In this document: piece by piece, positions 37,612-49,495 of the stretch
How the letters are laid out: each line of letters begins with the position of its first letter
Position numbering within the stretch: the first letter of the stretch is position 1
Assembly (NCBI RefSeq): GCF_028554725.1
Contig: NC_071671.1
Span: forward strand, 47,652,501-47,716,500
Length of the DNA stretch: 64,000 bases
DNA from: Zeugodacus cucurbitae
Taxonomy: Eukaryota > Arthropoda > Insecta > Diptera > Tephritidae
Direction: 5' to 3'
Position numbers and translations under genes: made by a program
Notes under the pieces: model-generated
What the model was told of the DNA's origin: nothing
The model's database searches: none
The model's input: the letters and a program-made list of their open reading frames with translations, nothing else

Positions 37612-40600
37612 ATGGCCACAAGTTCCATGCATTCAACTGCTCCACAGAAGAATTCGAATGAGTTGGAACGTATTTTCAAGGATAAATTATTGAGAAAAAT
37701 ATTTTGTTTCTACGAAGAAAAATTTTATTCATATTTATAACTAACTGTATTTTATAGTGTACCCGCGCATCGTTTGATACTCTCAGCAGCGAGTCCTTAC
37801 TTCGAGGATCTCTTCAACGGCGATCGTGGCATTAATCCTGTTATCGAAATAAATGATATCGATAGCGATATTTTTGAGAGCTTAATAACATATTGCTACA
37901 CCGGCCAGGCGCTGGTGACCGTTGAAAATGTCGCTGCAATGCTGAAGGCAGCAATCGTGTTGCAATTGGAAGATGCCGCAACCACTTGTGTGGACTACCT
38001 AATGACACACATCAATGAATGCACACTACAGGGTGCATATGCGTTAGAACGCGAAACGCAATATGAACTCCTGAAACAGAAAATCCGTGAATACGAAATA
38101 CAGAATTTCATGGAGGTGAGTCTCATAATACATATAATGAATTTTGTACTTGTGTATTTTAAATTATTTCGTATTTGACAATACTAGATCAGTCAAACCG
38201 ACGAATTTCTCAATTTTGATGCTGAAAAATTTGAATATCTTCTAGAATCGGACAATTTAAATATAGTTCGTGAGGAAGATGCATTTGCTGCATTAACACG
38301 TTGGTTTAATCACAATGTTTCTGGGCGTCGAGAACATCTACCTCTTTTAATCGGTTGCCTGCGGCTTACGGAATTCGATGTGGACTTTCTGTTGACTCAC
38401 ATACAAACATTACCGGGTTGTGAGAATTTGGCCCTCAAGGCGGTTATATGGATCAAAGAGCCCGCAGTACGGACAAAGATAAATATCCGATTTGCAGGAC
38501 GACGCGGAGAATTAACATTGCTAGCGCTTTACAAAGAGGTGAGGGATTACAGTGGTTCATGTTCAAAATTAATTTTATATTGAATTAATGTACTTATAAT
38601 ATATCTTTGAAATATACAAAGGCGGGGAAGAATAGCCCATGTGTGCTGCAATATGACAAAACTGACGATAAATGGCAAGAATATGCGAGTATAAATAACT
38701 TTAACATCAAATGTAGTGCGATTTTGAAGGATGATAAGGATATATTATTTTTTGGATAGGAAGGATATATTATTTTTTGGCGGTTATGAGTCATCATCCA
38801 ACACCGTTCTCAAATGGAATATACGAAGTAAAACATGGGGAGAATTGCCCGCAATGAACCAGTCAAGACGTCTTCCCAGTGTTGTCGAATTAGATGATAA
38901 AATATACGCGATTGGTGGCCGTGGGGATGATAAGATGCTGTTGCAGTCAGTTGAAATGTAATTATTTCAAAATCTAGAAATAGTTAATTAACAATGACCA
39001 TTGTGAGCGTTAAGACAACTAGAGATTAAAAGAACATGCTAAGCTTAATGGTACAAGTGAAGAACTACTCTCAGTCTCAGAAATTGTTTCTATCTCAATT
39101 AGAACTCTACTGGTATTCTAACACCCAACGTTCACTCATTATCAATGCTTGGTGTTGATGTAAGGTTCACAATCCATGGTCTTTTAAGGGTAAACCAAAT
39201 TGTGAACCCAGTCTTACGAGTACGGCATTTAATACAGCTGACAATGCAATCTCCATAAGTTGCGTAAGGTAGTTCAACTGCAACTGCAAACCTGCAAAGG
39301 GATCAGTCAATGTGTGTGCGACAGAGATCTTGTAACATACAATACAGGGTGTACAGAAGACTTATACTTAAAAAAAAAAAGTTGACCCTGAAATCCATCC
39401 TCTAGCAATACTATTTTAATGATACTAATAAGCTGATGATGCAGTGCAACTAAATGCCTACGTCTTGAAGTAAACTCTATCTCGCTGACATTGCCAGCGA
39501 TTCGTTCGTTAACGTTAGGAAACGCACTGATTGACATTTCAATCAAAAGAATGAATTGATATGAATTAGTTTCTTGTTGTTAATTTCCAGGTATACGACA
39601 TCCAGTGGTTGGGAGTTCGTGAAACCTTTAATTACAGCACGATACAGCACCGATGCAGTGACTTTAAATGGAAAAATTTATGTATTGGGCGGATTGAGTA
39701 AAAATATCTTGAATGACTTAAAATCCGTTGAATGCTACAACCCTGACTCGAATACATGGACTTCATGTGCAGATATGATAAAGGGTCACTATGGCACTGG
39801 TGTCAGTTAGATGTAACAAGTAAGGAAGAACTAAGTTTGGGTGCAACCGAACATTTTACATATTTTATAATTTTATTGAAATAACACACAATTTGATCCA
39901 TATATTCGTCATAAAGTCCACTGAAATAACGAAAATCGTCATAGATTATATATGGGGAGCGATTTCAATTACTTCTATATATATATGTTATAAAGTCCAC
40001 CGTAAGTTTGAAAATTCGTATATTAGATATATGGGGACTACAGAAAGTAATGACCCGATTTTGCTCAAGAGGCACACTACTAGAAAAAACAGATCTCCTT
40101 TGAATTTCTTAAGAATATCTAAGAGATTTAAGTATATTTTCAGTGAAAAATAGGTCACAAGCACTGAGGTCCTCATGTTCGATATCTGGAACCTTGAAAA
40201 GTTGAAGTCCGATTTCGGCGATTTATACCACACTAGAAATATTGTAGTTCCGAAATTTTCAATTGGTCGGAGCTACGCCCTTTTGTTTACAACTTTGAGT
40301 GCAGCCCTTCAATAATACAATCTTTACCATGTCGGCTTTCTAGTGTTTTTCCTTACTGAATTAAAGCATTTTTTAGTAGTTTTCCTGTGTTTCATCAATA
40401 TACCTAAATTTTTACTCAAGTTATTGCCTTATTGAGACGTTCTCTTAGCACCCACAAAGTTAAATAAAGTATCAATTCCTATTTCTTTTATAATACAGGC
40501 AGCTGCACACAATGGTCACATATATGTTTCAGGCGGTTCTGGGAACTTGTACAGAGCTGTTGAACGTTACGATCCTCAGCGGGACACATGGTCTGAGGTA

Positions 40601-40884
40601 CATTGACATTGACTTTTTCCAAGCACTTAATATGAAACTAAATTTTCGAAACATTTTCACAGATTTGCTGTTTGAACACGGACGGGACCTATTGCTCTCG
40701 AATCGCTTTCGCATCTCTAGACAATAAACTATGGACCATTGGGGGTTTGGTGGGGAGTGGGAGAAAGGCTAATGTATCAGTTTATGATGAAGAAAATGAC
40801 TGTTGGATAAAGAAGAGTTTATTATCCAAGGGTTCCATATATTTCTGTTTTGTTGTGCCTGCATCTCTACTGCCATCGAACTAA
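37612..40884 (+). pseudogene. BTB-BACK-Kelch gene, tandem copy 2, disrupted
   Basis: Exons homologous to copies 1 and 3: 37612-37740 (truncated exon 1), 37758-38115, 38188-38538, 38622-38957, 39591-39801, 40499-40597, 40663-40884. Two disabling changes are seen. First, about 85 bp covering the end of exon 1 (LIDVTFKVSNPVS), its donor and part of intron 1 are deleted, so the frame runs FYEEKFYSYL to a stop at 37738-37740. Second, in exon 4 a partial duplication of GGATATATTATTTTTTGG (about 28 bp net) puts a TAG after DDKDILFFG and shifts the frame. Exons 5-7 are open and their splice sites are intact. A shorter protein starting at MILSAASPY (37774) could still be made but would stop in exon 4. 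A Helentron-like copy lies in intron 5. Confidence 0.8.
39815..40436 (-). mobile_element. Helentron/DINE-like element, copy 8, in intron 5 of Kelch copy 2
   Basis: Left end AACAAGTAAGGAAGAACTAAG, hairpin region GTTTGGGTGCAACCGAAC, then a degraded subterminal repeat. It keeps the CTCATGTTCGATATCTGGAAC block and ends near CCTAAATTTTTACTCAAGTT. The 5' end is lost. About 620 bp. Confidence 0.65.
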
Positions 40885-41286
40885 ATAAATAATAATACAA
40901 ATTTTTCTGGTTTTTGGTCTAAAAAATCTAGACAAAAAAAAACAAAAAATGTCACAATGGTTGAAACTATTGAAAAGTTGGCAAACAAACTGGCTACTGC
41001 CTAAAAAACATCAATTTTGTACCACTATTTTTCCCCAGTGGCCCAGAATCTACAAAATATGAAATAGATATACTAAATACGTATCCCTATATTTGAAATT
41101 AAATTGTTTTCTTATTCATTCAAATCCACGCGCTTGAATGTCTTCTTCATATCTGTTTACAAAATAATCATAAACAAATTCGAATGTCAGTTGAAAATCG
41201 TTCAATATTGCCTGGAAGCTATACTTTAAAGACTTTAAGGAAACTTTGAAAAACTAAAATAAAGCTTCTTTAAAACGGTGACGATA

Positions 41287-41490
41287 AAATCGAAAAATAC
41301 CCAATAAATACATATTTTTCCCATAGTGGCAACACTTTACAGTGTTATAAAAAGTATGGACTTTGACAGTGCTCTCTCTAATCAAAGAGTTCGCTTCATA
41401 AATGCTTTGGTTAGTAGCTATGATATTGATTAATGTTAGTTCAGTAAAGCGTGAATAGCGGAGCGAGTGAGTGATATTATTATTCACTAG
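41287..41490 (+). promoter_or_regulatory. Kelch unit 3: conserved upstream block and likely noncoding first exon
   Basis: Matches 29999-30221 closely (GTGGCAACACTTT, GCTCTCTCTAATCAAAGAGTT, GTTCAGTAAAGCGTGAATAG) and ends TTCACTAG before GTGAGT at 41491. The distance to the ATG at 42501 is about 1.0 kb, as in unit 1. Confidence 0.5.
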
Positions 41491-42500
41491 GTGAGTTGTA
41501 ACGAGATATAAAGCATTAGCTTTACGCTGATCGATGGTTGTTTTTACGCGCTATTATATTAACGGATCATATCCATATATAATTTAGTGATGTATAAAAA
41601 CAAGTACAATGAAAAAGCATACTTCCTTATCTGTGATGTCACATATTACAAGTGTCGATATCTCAATCCCGCCCAGTGCAAAGTGAGTCAACATTTGAGC
41701 GCGCATAATAATTGTATCGCTCAGAGTATCAAAATTGAGATATTTTTATTATTGTTTACAAACATCTAGCCGCTCAAGCATTGTTTGTTATCAGTTCTCT
41801 TCAATTTGCTTATAAGAAGATTGAGCGAGTAAATCTTAGTCATATGCGTAGTGTTGCCACAGTAATGAAATTTATTTAAGCGATTGTGATTTAGATTTAG
41901 TGGATTTTCAATGAGAACAAAAGACAAATTAATAAAATATACAAAAAATTAAAATGTGAAATCATACAAAACAACATAAATAAATTATTGTAGTACTAAC
42001 ATCAACATTTAGCATAATAATTCTATAAAATTAGTCTTTCATCAGAAAATAGAAAAATATGAAATATGAATATAATTTAAATTCTGCCATCCGAGGGCTT
42101 ATTAAAGAGATAATTACTTCAATAATACCCAACACATGAGTTAGGGTTAAGTTGGATTGTTCGAAGATCTTAGACGAAAGGACCTTTTTCGATATCTGAT
42201 TCCTATAGATTTTGTGCATTAAGTGTAATGAAATGTAAACGTGAGAGATGATTATGAAGGTAGCGGAGATTATTAATAAACCTTAGTGGCTAATTTCTAC
42301 AGGTTCTAAAGGTTGTTGAACTTTCGACTACCAATACCCATGTACTTAGCCCAATACAGATAACAGTACATTTGGCATAGATATAGAACGAATGCATCCA
42401 CGTCCTTTCAAGTGGTGTAGCAGAACTAAAGTCTAATTGTCTATTTTAAATTATTTATTTAGAATTTAATTAATACGAAGAGAAAGTTCAATAATAAACA

Positions 42501-45087
42501 ATGGATACAAGAACAACGCAAGCTACTGCTTCACAGAAGAATTCGAATGAGTTAAAACGTATCTTCAAGGAGAAATTATTGACAAAAATATTTTGTTTCT
42601 ACGAAGAAAAATCTCTAATTGATGTGACATTTAAAGTTTCGAACCCAGTGTCTTTGTAAGTATTACCTTATCTGAATCTTACATAAAAAAAAGTTGATTC
42701 ATATTTATAACTAACTGTATTTTACAGAGTACCCGCGCATCGTTTGATACTCTCAGCAGCGAGTCCTTATTTCGAGGATCTCTTCAACAGCGATCGTGGC
42801 AATAATCCTGTTATTGAAATAAATGATATCGATAGCGATATTTTTGAGAGTTTAATAATATTTTGCTATACCGGCCAGACACTGGTGACCGTTGAAAATG
42901 TCACTGCAATGCTGAAGGCGGCAATCGTGTTGCAATTGGAAGATGCCGCAACCCCTTGTGTGGACTTCCTAATGACACACATCAATGAATGCACACTACA
43001 GGGTGCATATGCGTTAGAACGCGAAACGCAATATGAACTCCTGAAACAGAAAATCCATGAATACGAAATACAGAATTTCATGGAGGTGAGTCTCATAATA
43101 CATGTAATGAATTTTGTACTTGTGTATTTTAAATTATTTCGTATTTGACAATACTAGATCAGTCAACACGACGAGTTTCTCAATTTTGAAGTTGAGAAAT
43201 TGCAATGCCTTCTAGAATCAGACAATTTGAATATAGCTCGTGAGAAAGATGCATTTGATGCCATAACACGTTGGTTTAATCATAATGTTGCTGGGCGTCG
43301 AGAACATCTACCTCTTTTAATCGGTTGCCTGCGGCTTACGCAATTCGATGTGGACTTCCTGTTGGCTCACATACAAACATTACCAGGCTGTGAGTTGTTG
43401 GCCCTCAAGGCGTCTATGTGGATCAAGGAGCCCTCAGCACGACCAAAGATAAATATCCGATTTCCAGAACCACGTGGAGGATTAACATTGCTGGCTATTT
43501 ACGAAGTGGTAGGTACTCACAACGGTTCATGTATTCATCATCATTAATGTATTTATAATATATTTTTGAAATAAAGGACCTAGCGGATAACCCATGTGCT
43601 TTGCAGTATAATAAAGCTGAGGATAAATGGCAAAATTATGGGAATATTTATAATTATGGTCAACAGCGTCGTGCGATTTTAAAGGATGATAATATATTCG
43701 TTTTTGGCGGCACTGAAAATGGAAAACCATCCAACACCGTCCTCAGCTGGAATTTACGAAATAAAATATGGCGAGTATTACCCAGCATGAAGCAAGCAAG
43801 AGAGGTGCACTGTGTTGTTGAATTAGATGATAAATTTTACGCGATTGGTGGTATTGGGGATGGCAATACTAGTCTGCAGTCAGTTGAAAGGTAATTATGT
43901 TTACATCTGTAATGTAATGGGTGTGTGATTTTAAGCTCAATGGTGAAAGCATCGGAGATAATATACGTGAGTTGAATGAATGTGAAAAACACACTCGATC
44001 AAGATATTTCTTCTCTCTCCAAGAGAACTCTCCAGGTTTTCTTATTACCAACGTTCACTCCTCACCTAAACTAGTGTTTGGTGTGTCCATGGCATTTTAA
44101 GGGAAAACTCTGTAAACATTATTTGTGTACCCAGTCATACAAGTACGGCATTAAATGAAATATCAAACGAGATATTTCGCTCTGGTGTGACCGGGAACGC
44201 TGTCTCCACAGGCTGTCCAATATAGTTTAAATACTTTAAGCGCATACTTAAAGCAATACATGTTAAAGAATCAGTGGCTTAAGGCTAACTGTATATCTCT
44301 CATAATCCCAGCGATTTCTCTAGAAAAATTCTAAGTTTCTAGATAGACAGTTTAATAATTTTTATTGTTTCCATTATTTTCAGGTATACGACATCTAATG
44401 GTTGGGAGTTTGTGAAACCTTTGATTACAGAACGATACGATGCCGGTGCAGTGACTTTGAATGATAAAATCTACGTACTCGGTGGTACAAAAAGAAATTA
44501 CTTAAAATCCGTCGAATGCTACAACCCGGACTCGAATACTTGGAGCTATTGTGCAGATATGATAGAACAACATTTGTGTTGTGTTGTAAGTTAGAAAAAA
44601 TGGTTGATATATTTAGGACATATTGAAACCCATATCAACAAATTATGACCCACCCACAAAGTTAAATAAAATTTGATTTCCTATTTTTTATATTACAGGT
44701 AACTGTCCATAAAGGCCACATCTACATTACAGGCGGTTATGGGGGAACCAGAACTGTTGAACGTTACGATCCTCAGCGAGACACATGGTCTAAGGTACAT
44801 TGAAGTTGTTTTTTTCCAATCACTTGATATCAAATTAAATCTTCGAAATCTTCGAATTTTCACAGATTTGCTCTTTGGATGTCGGCGGGGCCAATTGGTG
44901 CCGTACAGCTTTCGCATCTCTAGATAATAAATTATGGACTATTGGGGGTAGGGGAGCGAATGAAAATGAGACAAGTGTAGCAGTTTATGACGATGAAAAT
45001 GACCGTTGGGTACAGAAGAGGTCGCTACCCTCAGGTGACATATATGCTTGTTTTGTTGTGCCTTTATCTTTACTGACATCCAAATAA
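42501..45087 (+). CDS. BTB-BACK-Kelch protein (KLHL type), tandem copy 3, intact
   Basis: Seven exons: 42501-42655, 42728-43085, 43158-43508, 43577-43890, 44384-44585, 44699-44794, 44866-45087, summing to 1698 nt (565 aa). BTB about residues 28-135 (LIDVTFKVSNPVSL, VPAHRLILSAASPYFEDLF), BACK about 140-245, Kelch blades about 289-565 (IFVFGG, KFYAIGGIG, KIYVLGG..VECYNPDSNTW, IYITGGYGGTRTVERYDPQRDTW, KLWTIGGRG..AVYDDENDRW). The first two exons are almost the same as copy 1, while Kelch exons differ at roughly a third of residues. It lacks about 8 residues before the end of exon 3 that copy 1 has. The stop overlaps an AATAAA polyadenylation signal. Presumed Cullin-3 substrate adaptor; substrate unknown. 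Confidence 0.88.
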
Positions 45088-45109
45088 ATAAACTGTAATA
45101 AACATTTTC

Positions 45110-46150
45110 TGGTTTCTTTAATAATAAATACAAGATTATGAAAGTTGTTTTTGAGAAGAGAGGAAAAGGGGCAAAATGTATTCGCCTATACGCCCCGACG
45201 AACGAGCGTTTTACTACCACACTTGTATAACAAAATCTATGTGTACGAATGTACTCGTAGAATGGAGTTTAGTACATTTTGTTGACATTAATATGCAAGA
45301 AACGGTTGCACGATTTAAGTCAGGATTTCAGTTTGTCTTTCACTCCCATTCCCACTCAGTCGCCATAGGTCGATTTTGATTTGTTACATTCACCGCATGC
45401 GAATGTATATTTGTGTTGGTGTGAAATAATTTTTAGTGATTTGGGAGCATAAAATAATGCTGGCAAGGTTCGTACAGATGTGTATACTCCGATTTATAGT
45501 TATGAATCCAAATGGGCAAAATGCCTTTTATAAGGCGTGGCAAACCTTCTAGACATATTTTTGTGATTTGGTTGATTTTTTTTTTTGGTAAATCTACAAT
45601 TCGTTAAGTGTTTTCTTTTAGCTTTAACTTTTGTATACCAAATTTTATAACTAAAGTCGAGAGCACATATTTTCTAGAAGTAAAATGGTTCCATATGAAA
45701 AACTTTGTATAAATTCAGTGCAGCAAACACAATCTCTTAGCGGTAACCTAATATTGAAGATATACGAAACACATTTTCTCGCTTAATAACTGGAAAAGCT
45801 GTTGAAATGAAAGACAGTCAATCTTCAACATTAACTGAATACTTTAACGTCGATAACTCCGAACACCGGATTCTTGTCAATGTTATATGGACTCCACCCG
45901 TGTGATCCACTGAAAATCTTTAAACTTAAAAAAATAGTTTCTTCACAATTTTTACCACATATTTCAGTATTCCCTTATATTCTTACATAAAAGCAATAAA
46001 CCGATTACCACAAATTTTCCGCATTAAAACATTTGCCACGCTGCAATTTGAGTAGAACTATATTTTCACGCCAATAGAAGTCATTTTCGATAGCTACAAT
46101 AGTTGACTAAGCTCGAAAGCTACAAAGAGTTAAGAAAATCTCGAATAAGT
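45110..46150. other. No gene found upstream of the small secreted candidate
   Basis: Short frames at 45176-45379 show no domain. No repeat recognised. Confidence 0.4.
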
Positions 46151-46154
46151 GAAT

Positions 46155-46467
46155 ATGGCAAGACACGAGCTGAAGTCCGTCTTTTATTTAATGATTTTAC
46201 TGAAAGCACTACCGTTGATTGTGGCGCAGTTAATGGATTACAGCTCTGAAGAGGAACAAGGTGTAGAAGATATGGCAATCAATTATTGTTTATGGTTCTT
46301 GAATTTAACCAGAGGTATGTAGGTGTCACTTAAGCTCTCCCACACACGCAATGTTTGTTAAATAATTTTATTATATTTTTCTTTTATTTATTTTAAATGC
46401 ATTTGCAACCGAAGATGACTTTATTTGTGCTGCCAAGGTTGATCCGATTTTTAATATATTTTTATGA
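46155..46467 (+). CDS. Candidate small secreted protein, two exons, 70 aa
   Basis: Exon 1 (46155-46314) starts MARHELKSVFYLMILLKALP and continues LIVAQ: a basic start, a hydrophobic core and a small residue before Q, like a signal peptide cut near residue 24/25. An acidic stretch (DYSSEEEQGVEDM) and NYCLWFLNLT follow. The donor GTATGT at 46315 interrupts the codon after LTR. The 100-nt intron has a T-rich tract and ends CCGAAG. Exon 2 (46415-46467) keeps the frame: DDFICAAKVDPIFNIFL and stop. The mature peptide would be about 45 aa with two cysteines. I do not recognise a family; such short secreted genes are common in flies. It lies 1.1 kb after Kelch copy 3 on the same strand. The splice is inferred. 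Confidence 0.42.
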
Positions 46468-47690
46468 GGAACTTTCTGTATTTGTTTCACAATTTCTTAC
46501 CACAAATACAAATTATTGTCAAAGAATTATTAATGAAGTGTATCATAATATATTCTACATTTATGTTCATTGAATTCTTAGTAGAGTCTCTCGGTGTTTA
46601 GAATTTACATAAATTACGTTTCTAGATCTGAAGATAACAAAAGAAGGCATTAGCACTGAAAGAGTAACACTAAAAAAATATTAAAAAAAATAATTTTTTT
46701 TTATGCATTAATATTCCTTCCGGAATACTGTAAACATATTTTCACTTCAAAGAAGATCAAGTACGTAGAACTAGATATTTCTGTTTGTAGTATTATGTAG
46801 TTATACCATATCTACAGTGGAATTTTCTAAATTGACAACACATGACGGTGACGTTAGTACATTGGTATCTTCATAAATTATTTCAGCCTATCACACCAAA
46901 CACCTACACATCGAACAACCATCGGCACCTGTGTACCTTGCCCAAGTACATACATATTATATATGGCATCCATTGCTATTCACACATCCATCCATTGCTA
47001 TCACGCAAACGGAAATGCAACGGGAAAGAAATGCTATCACAAGTGCACCTACACTTACACACGGTTACATTCATATTCACTCATGCATGGCATTTAGGCG
47101 GCAATTCTGGTATTTCGATATGGGAGCATTGGGTGGTTTGAAGCTTCTACTACGTCAACTACTTAAATATCTACAAAATGTGAGAAAATTTGAAATATCT
47201 GTATTAGGTTCGGTTCAAAAGTGGTGCTGTAAAAAATATAGTATTTTTTACAATAGTAGGAGACCATAATGGTGAAATGGATTTCGAGAAGAAATAAAAC
47301 GACTTTAATTACTATTATGTTATGGCCAAGAATTTATCTTTATCTTAAAATTAGTTTGCCATTATGTTTTAAAAATTATTTCGGACAAGTAACAGCCTCG
47401 GCTAGCTATAGCTAGAGCATCAAAAATTCTCGCAATATAATAATTCTATATAGCACACTGCAAGGCAGCAGATATCGCATATGAGAATCTCAGTGTCTGT
47501 GGCTAATTTGTTATCAAAATATGTTTTGCTAAATTTCACAGATATTTCATATAAATTCAGAGAGTATCTGTTTCCTATAATAGTATGCCTCTGTAAAAAA
47601 GGAAGTGAAAGTACACTTAAGCCACCGACCTGCTAGAGAAGCTTGCAGAGATTCCTAGGCACTGTGTATGAACTTACACAAAGTTATCAA
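46468..47690. other. No gene found
   Basis: Overlapping frames at 46842-47269 are rich in His, Tyr and Thr codons from CACA/CATA runs and look like chance. Confidence 0.45.
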
Positions 47691-47704
47691 AGAGTCGCTG
47701 GAGG

Positions 47705-48560
47705 CGAGGCGCGGTGAGCTTATTCACGGATGGGTCGAAGTTGGCGGGAAAGGTTGGCGGGGGTGTTGCTATTAAAGCAAGTGGCTGCTATTAAAGCAGC
47801 GACGGATATATTGCTTCGAAGTGCAACAACCTTTAGGGAGGTGGTGATCCACTCGGATAGTAGAGCGGCGATACTAGCTCTGAGTTCATTGAACATGCGC
47901 TCAGGGTTGGTTAAGGAATGCCTATCCTCACTATTGGTGGCATCGTTATACTTTTCAATTAGACTAGTCTGGGTTCCTGGCTACTGCGGAATCGCGAGGA
48001 ATTGTAAGGCTGATGAGCTTGCAGGGACGACGGACTCACTATTAGAAGCATGGAAGCATGTAGGAGTACCATTGTCCTACTGCGGTCTGCTATTGGACAG
48101 ACAGGCTTCGGCTGAGCTGGGTAGGCGCTGGTCAGTTACCAACACATGCTTAGTCGCAAGATCCTTCTGGCCTAAGGTTAACCGCGGTAGGTCTACTGAA
48201 CTTTTCGCCCTAAGTAAACCTCACCTCTCCTTAGTCGTAGGGTTTCTTACTGGCCCATTGGGATCCACGCTGTAAGGTTAAAAATCTTACCGGATGCTAA
48301 CTGTAGAAGCTGCATGGAGGAGGATGTCCTTTCTTCTGGAATGTCCCGCCTTTGCGAGATCAAGAAAGAGATTTCTTGGATCTTACTTTTTAGAACAGGC
48401 TCGCGAAATAGCGAATATAGAGGTTAAGAATCTCTGCAGATTTGTAGTAGGTTCAGGGCGCTTTGTCGACTCCTAATTTGTTTATCTAAGGAGGATCCAG
48501 GCTTCACAAAGGACTATATTTTAAAGTCTACGTGTGTTTTCCCTTTGGGAAACAGCCTTA
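47705..48560 (+). mobile_element. LINE fragment: RNase H domain and C-terminal tail
   Basis: Translation across frames gives SLFTDGSKLAGKVGGGV (first RNase H motif), then, in the frame open at 47730-48275, VVIHSDSRAAILALSS and IRLVWVPGYCGIARNCKADE (the VWVPG..GI.GN..AD.LA motif with the usual His replaced by Tyr). The downstream zinc-knuckle-like NCRSCMEED and ECPAFARSRKRFLGSYFLEQ follow in other frames. RNase H after RT is known in I/LOA/R1-group LINEs. Several frameshifts. It ends near a CCTAACCTAACCTAAC run at about 48562-48581. Confidence 0.78.
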
Positions 48561-48581
48561 CAACCTAACCTAACCTAACTT

Positions 48582-49490
48582 AAGCCACACGAAATAGCAG
48601 CAACACTCACGCACTGAAACACGAACGAATTAATATTCGAATATGCTTTCGGTAGAAAAAGAAATGCGTGACACACCGTACTACAACAGTATCCGGCCAA
48701 CGACAGAATAATGTTTGCGAACGCACTCAAAGCGCTGAGAAGCTGTTCAGTAACGCAACTGTCGAACGAGATGTCGCAGCCAACACAATAGAGCAGCGAA
48801 GCAACGCCAAGCTGAACATCGCTTTGAGCGTCCAGTTCATTCAGTTGACGCAAATGAATGCCTTAGCTGTGAATAAACGAAGAGATTACTAAAGCCGGTT
48901 CTAAGGTTTTTCTCTTTTTAAGTGCGATTGTAATGATAACATTTCATTCATAGATACAATTGATAAGAAAGCTTCATTGCATATATTCGCGTTACTCATA
49001 CGACATGGTGTACTCAATGGCCAGACATTGTTGTTCGAATAAAAAGTTTCTAATAATTATTGTAAAAAATATATGTGAGTGTAAAAACAAATGAAAAAGA
49101 GAGTGAACAGAATGGAGAGAGAGTGTCAAAACAAAAGGAATCAGCCTCTTAATGACACCTGCAGTGCGAAAACCACCTGTTGCTGTAAAAACACAGATAT
49201 ATAAAGATACAGATATAAATATATAAAGATTTAAGTATATGCGGTCCCGTATTTAAGTGTAAAATTGTGGCTGATAGGAGTGTTTCCATTTAATAGTCTG
49301 ACACTGACTTTACAGTCAGATGAGGGAGCGTTGTATACTACTGTGGCGTTCGTGAATGACAAATTATATTTTGTTCTGAGACAATTGTAGTAGGATTATA
49401 GTGACGTCTTTGAAAAGCTCACACGATTTTCATTCTCTCCTTCATCCGTCTGTACATAGGTCATGGTATTTATAAAAAGTTATATTCGAA
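48582..49490. other. No gene found
   Basis: Holds recurrent-motif site 6 (48991-49006). A 74-codon frame at 48668-48892 has no domain I recognise. Confidence 0.4.
48991..49006 (-). promoter_or_regulatory. Recurrent motif, site 6 (minus strand ATGTCGTATGAGTAAC)
   Basis: Core CGTATGAGTAA on the minus strand, between two LINE fragments. Function unknown. Confidence 0.35.
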
Positions 49491-49495
49491 TAGCA

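Noticed and set aside
46842..47269. Two overlapping frames of about 100 codons
   Set aside because: Rich in His, Tyr and Thr from CACA/CATA-type runs, with no signal peptide, domain or splice logic.
48668..48892. 74-codon frame MTHRTTTVSGQRQNN...
   Set aside because: Evenly composed but without a domain or transcript-like context; it lies between two LINE fragments and may be transposon-derived. Not enough to call.
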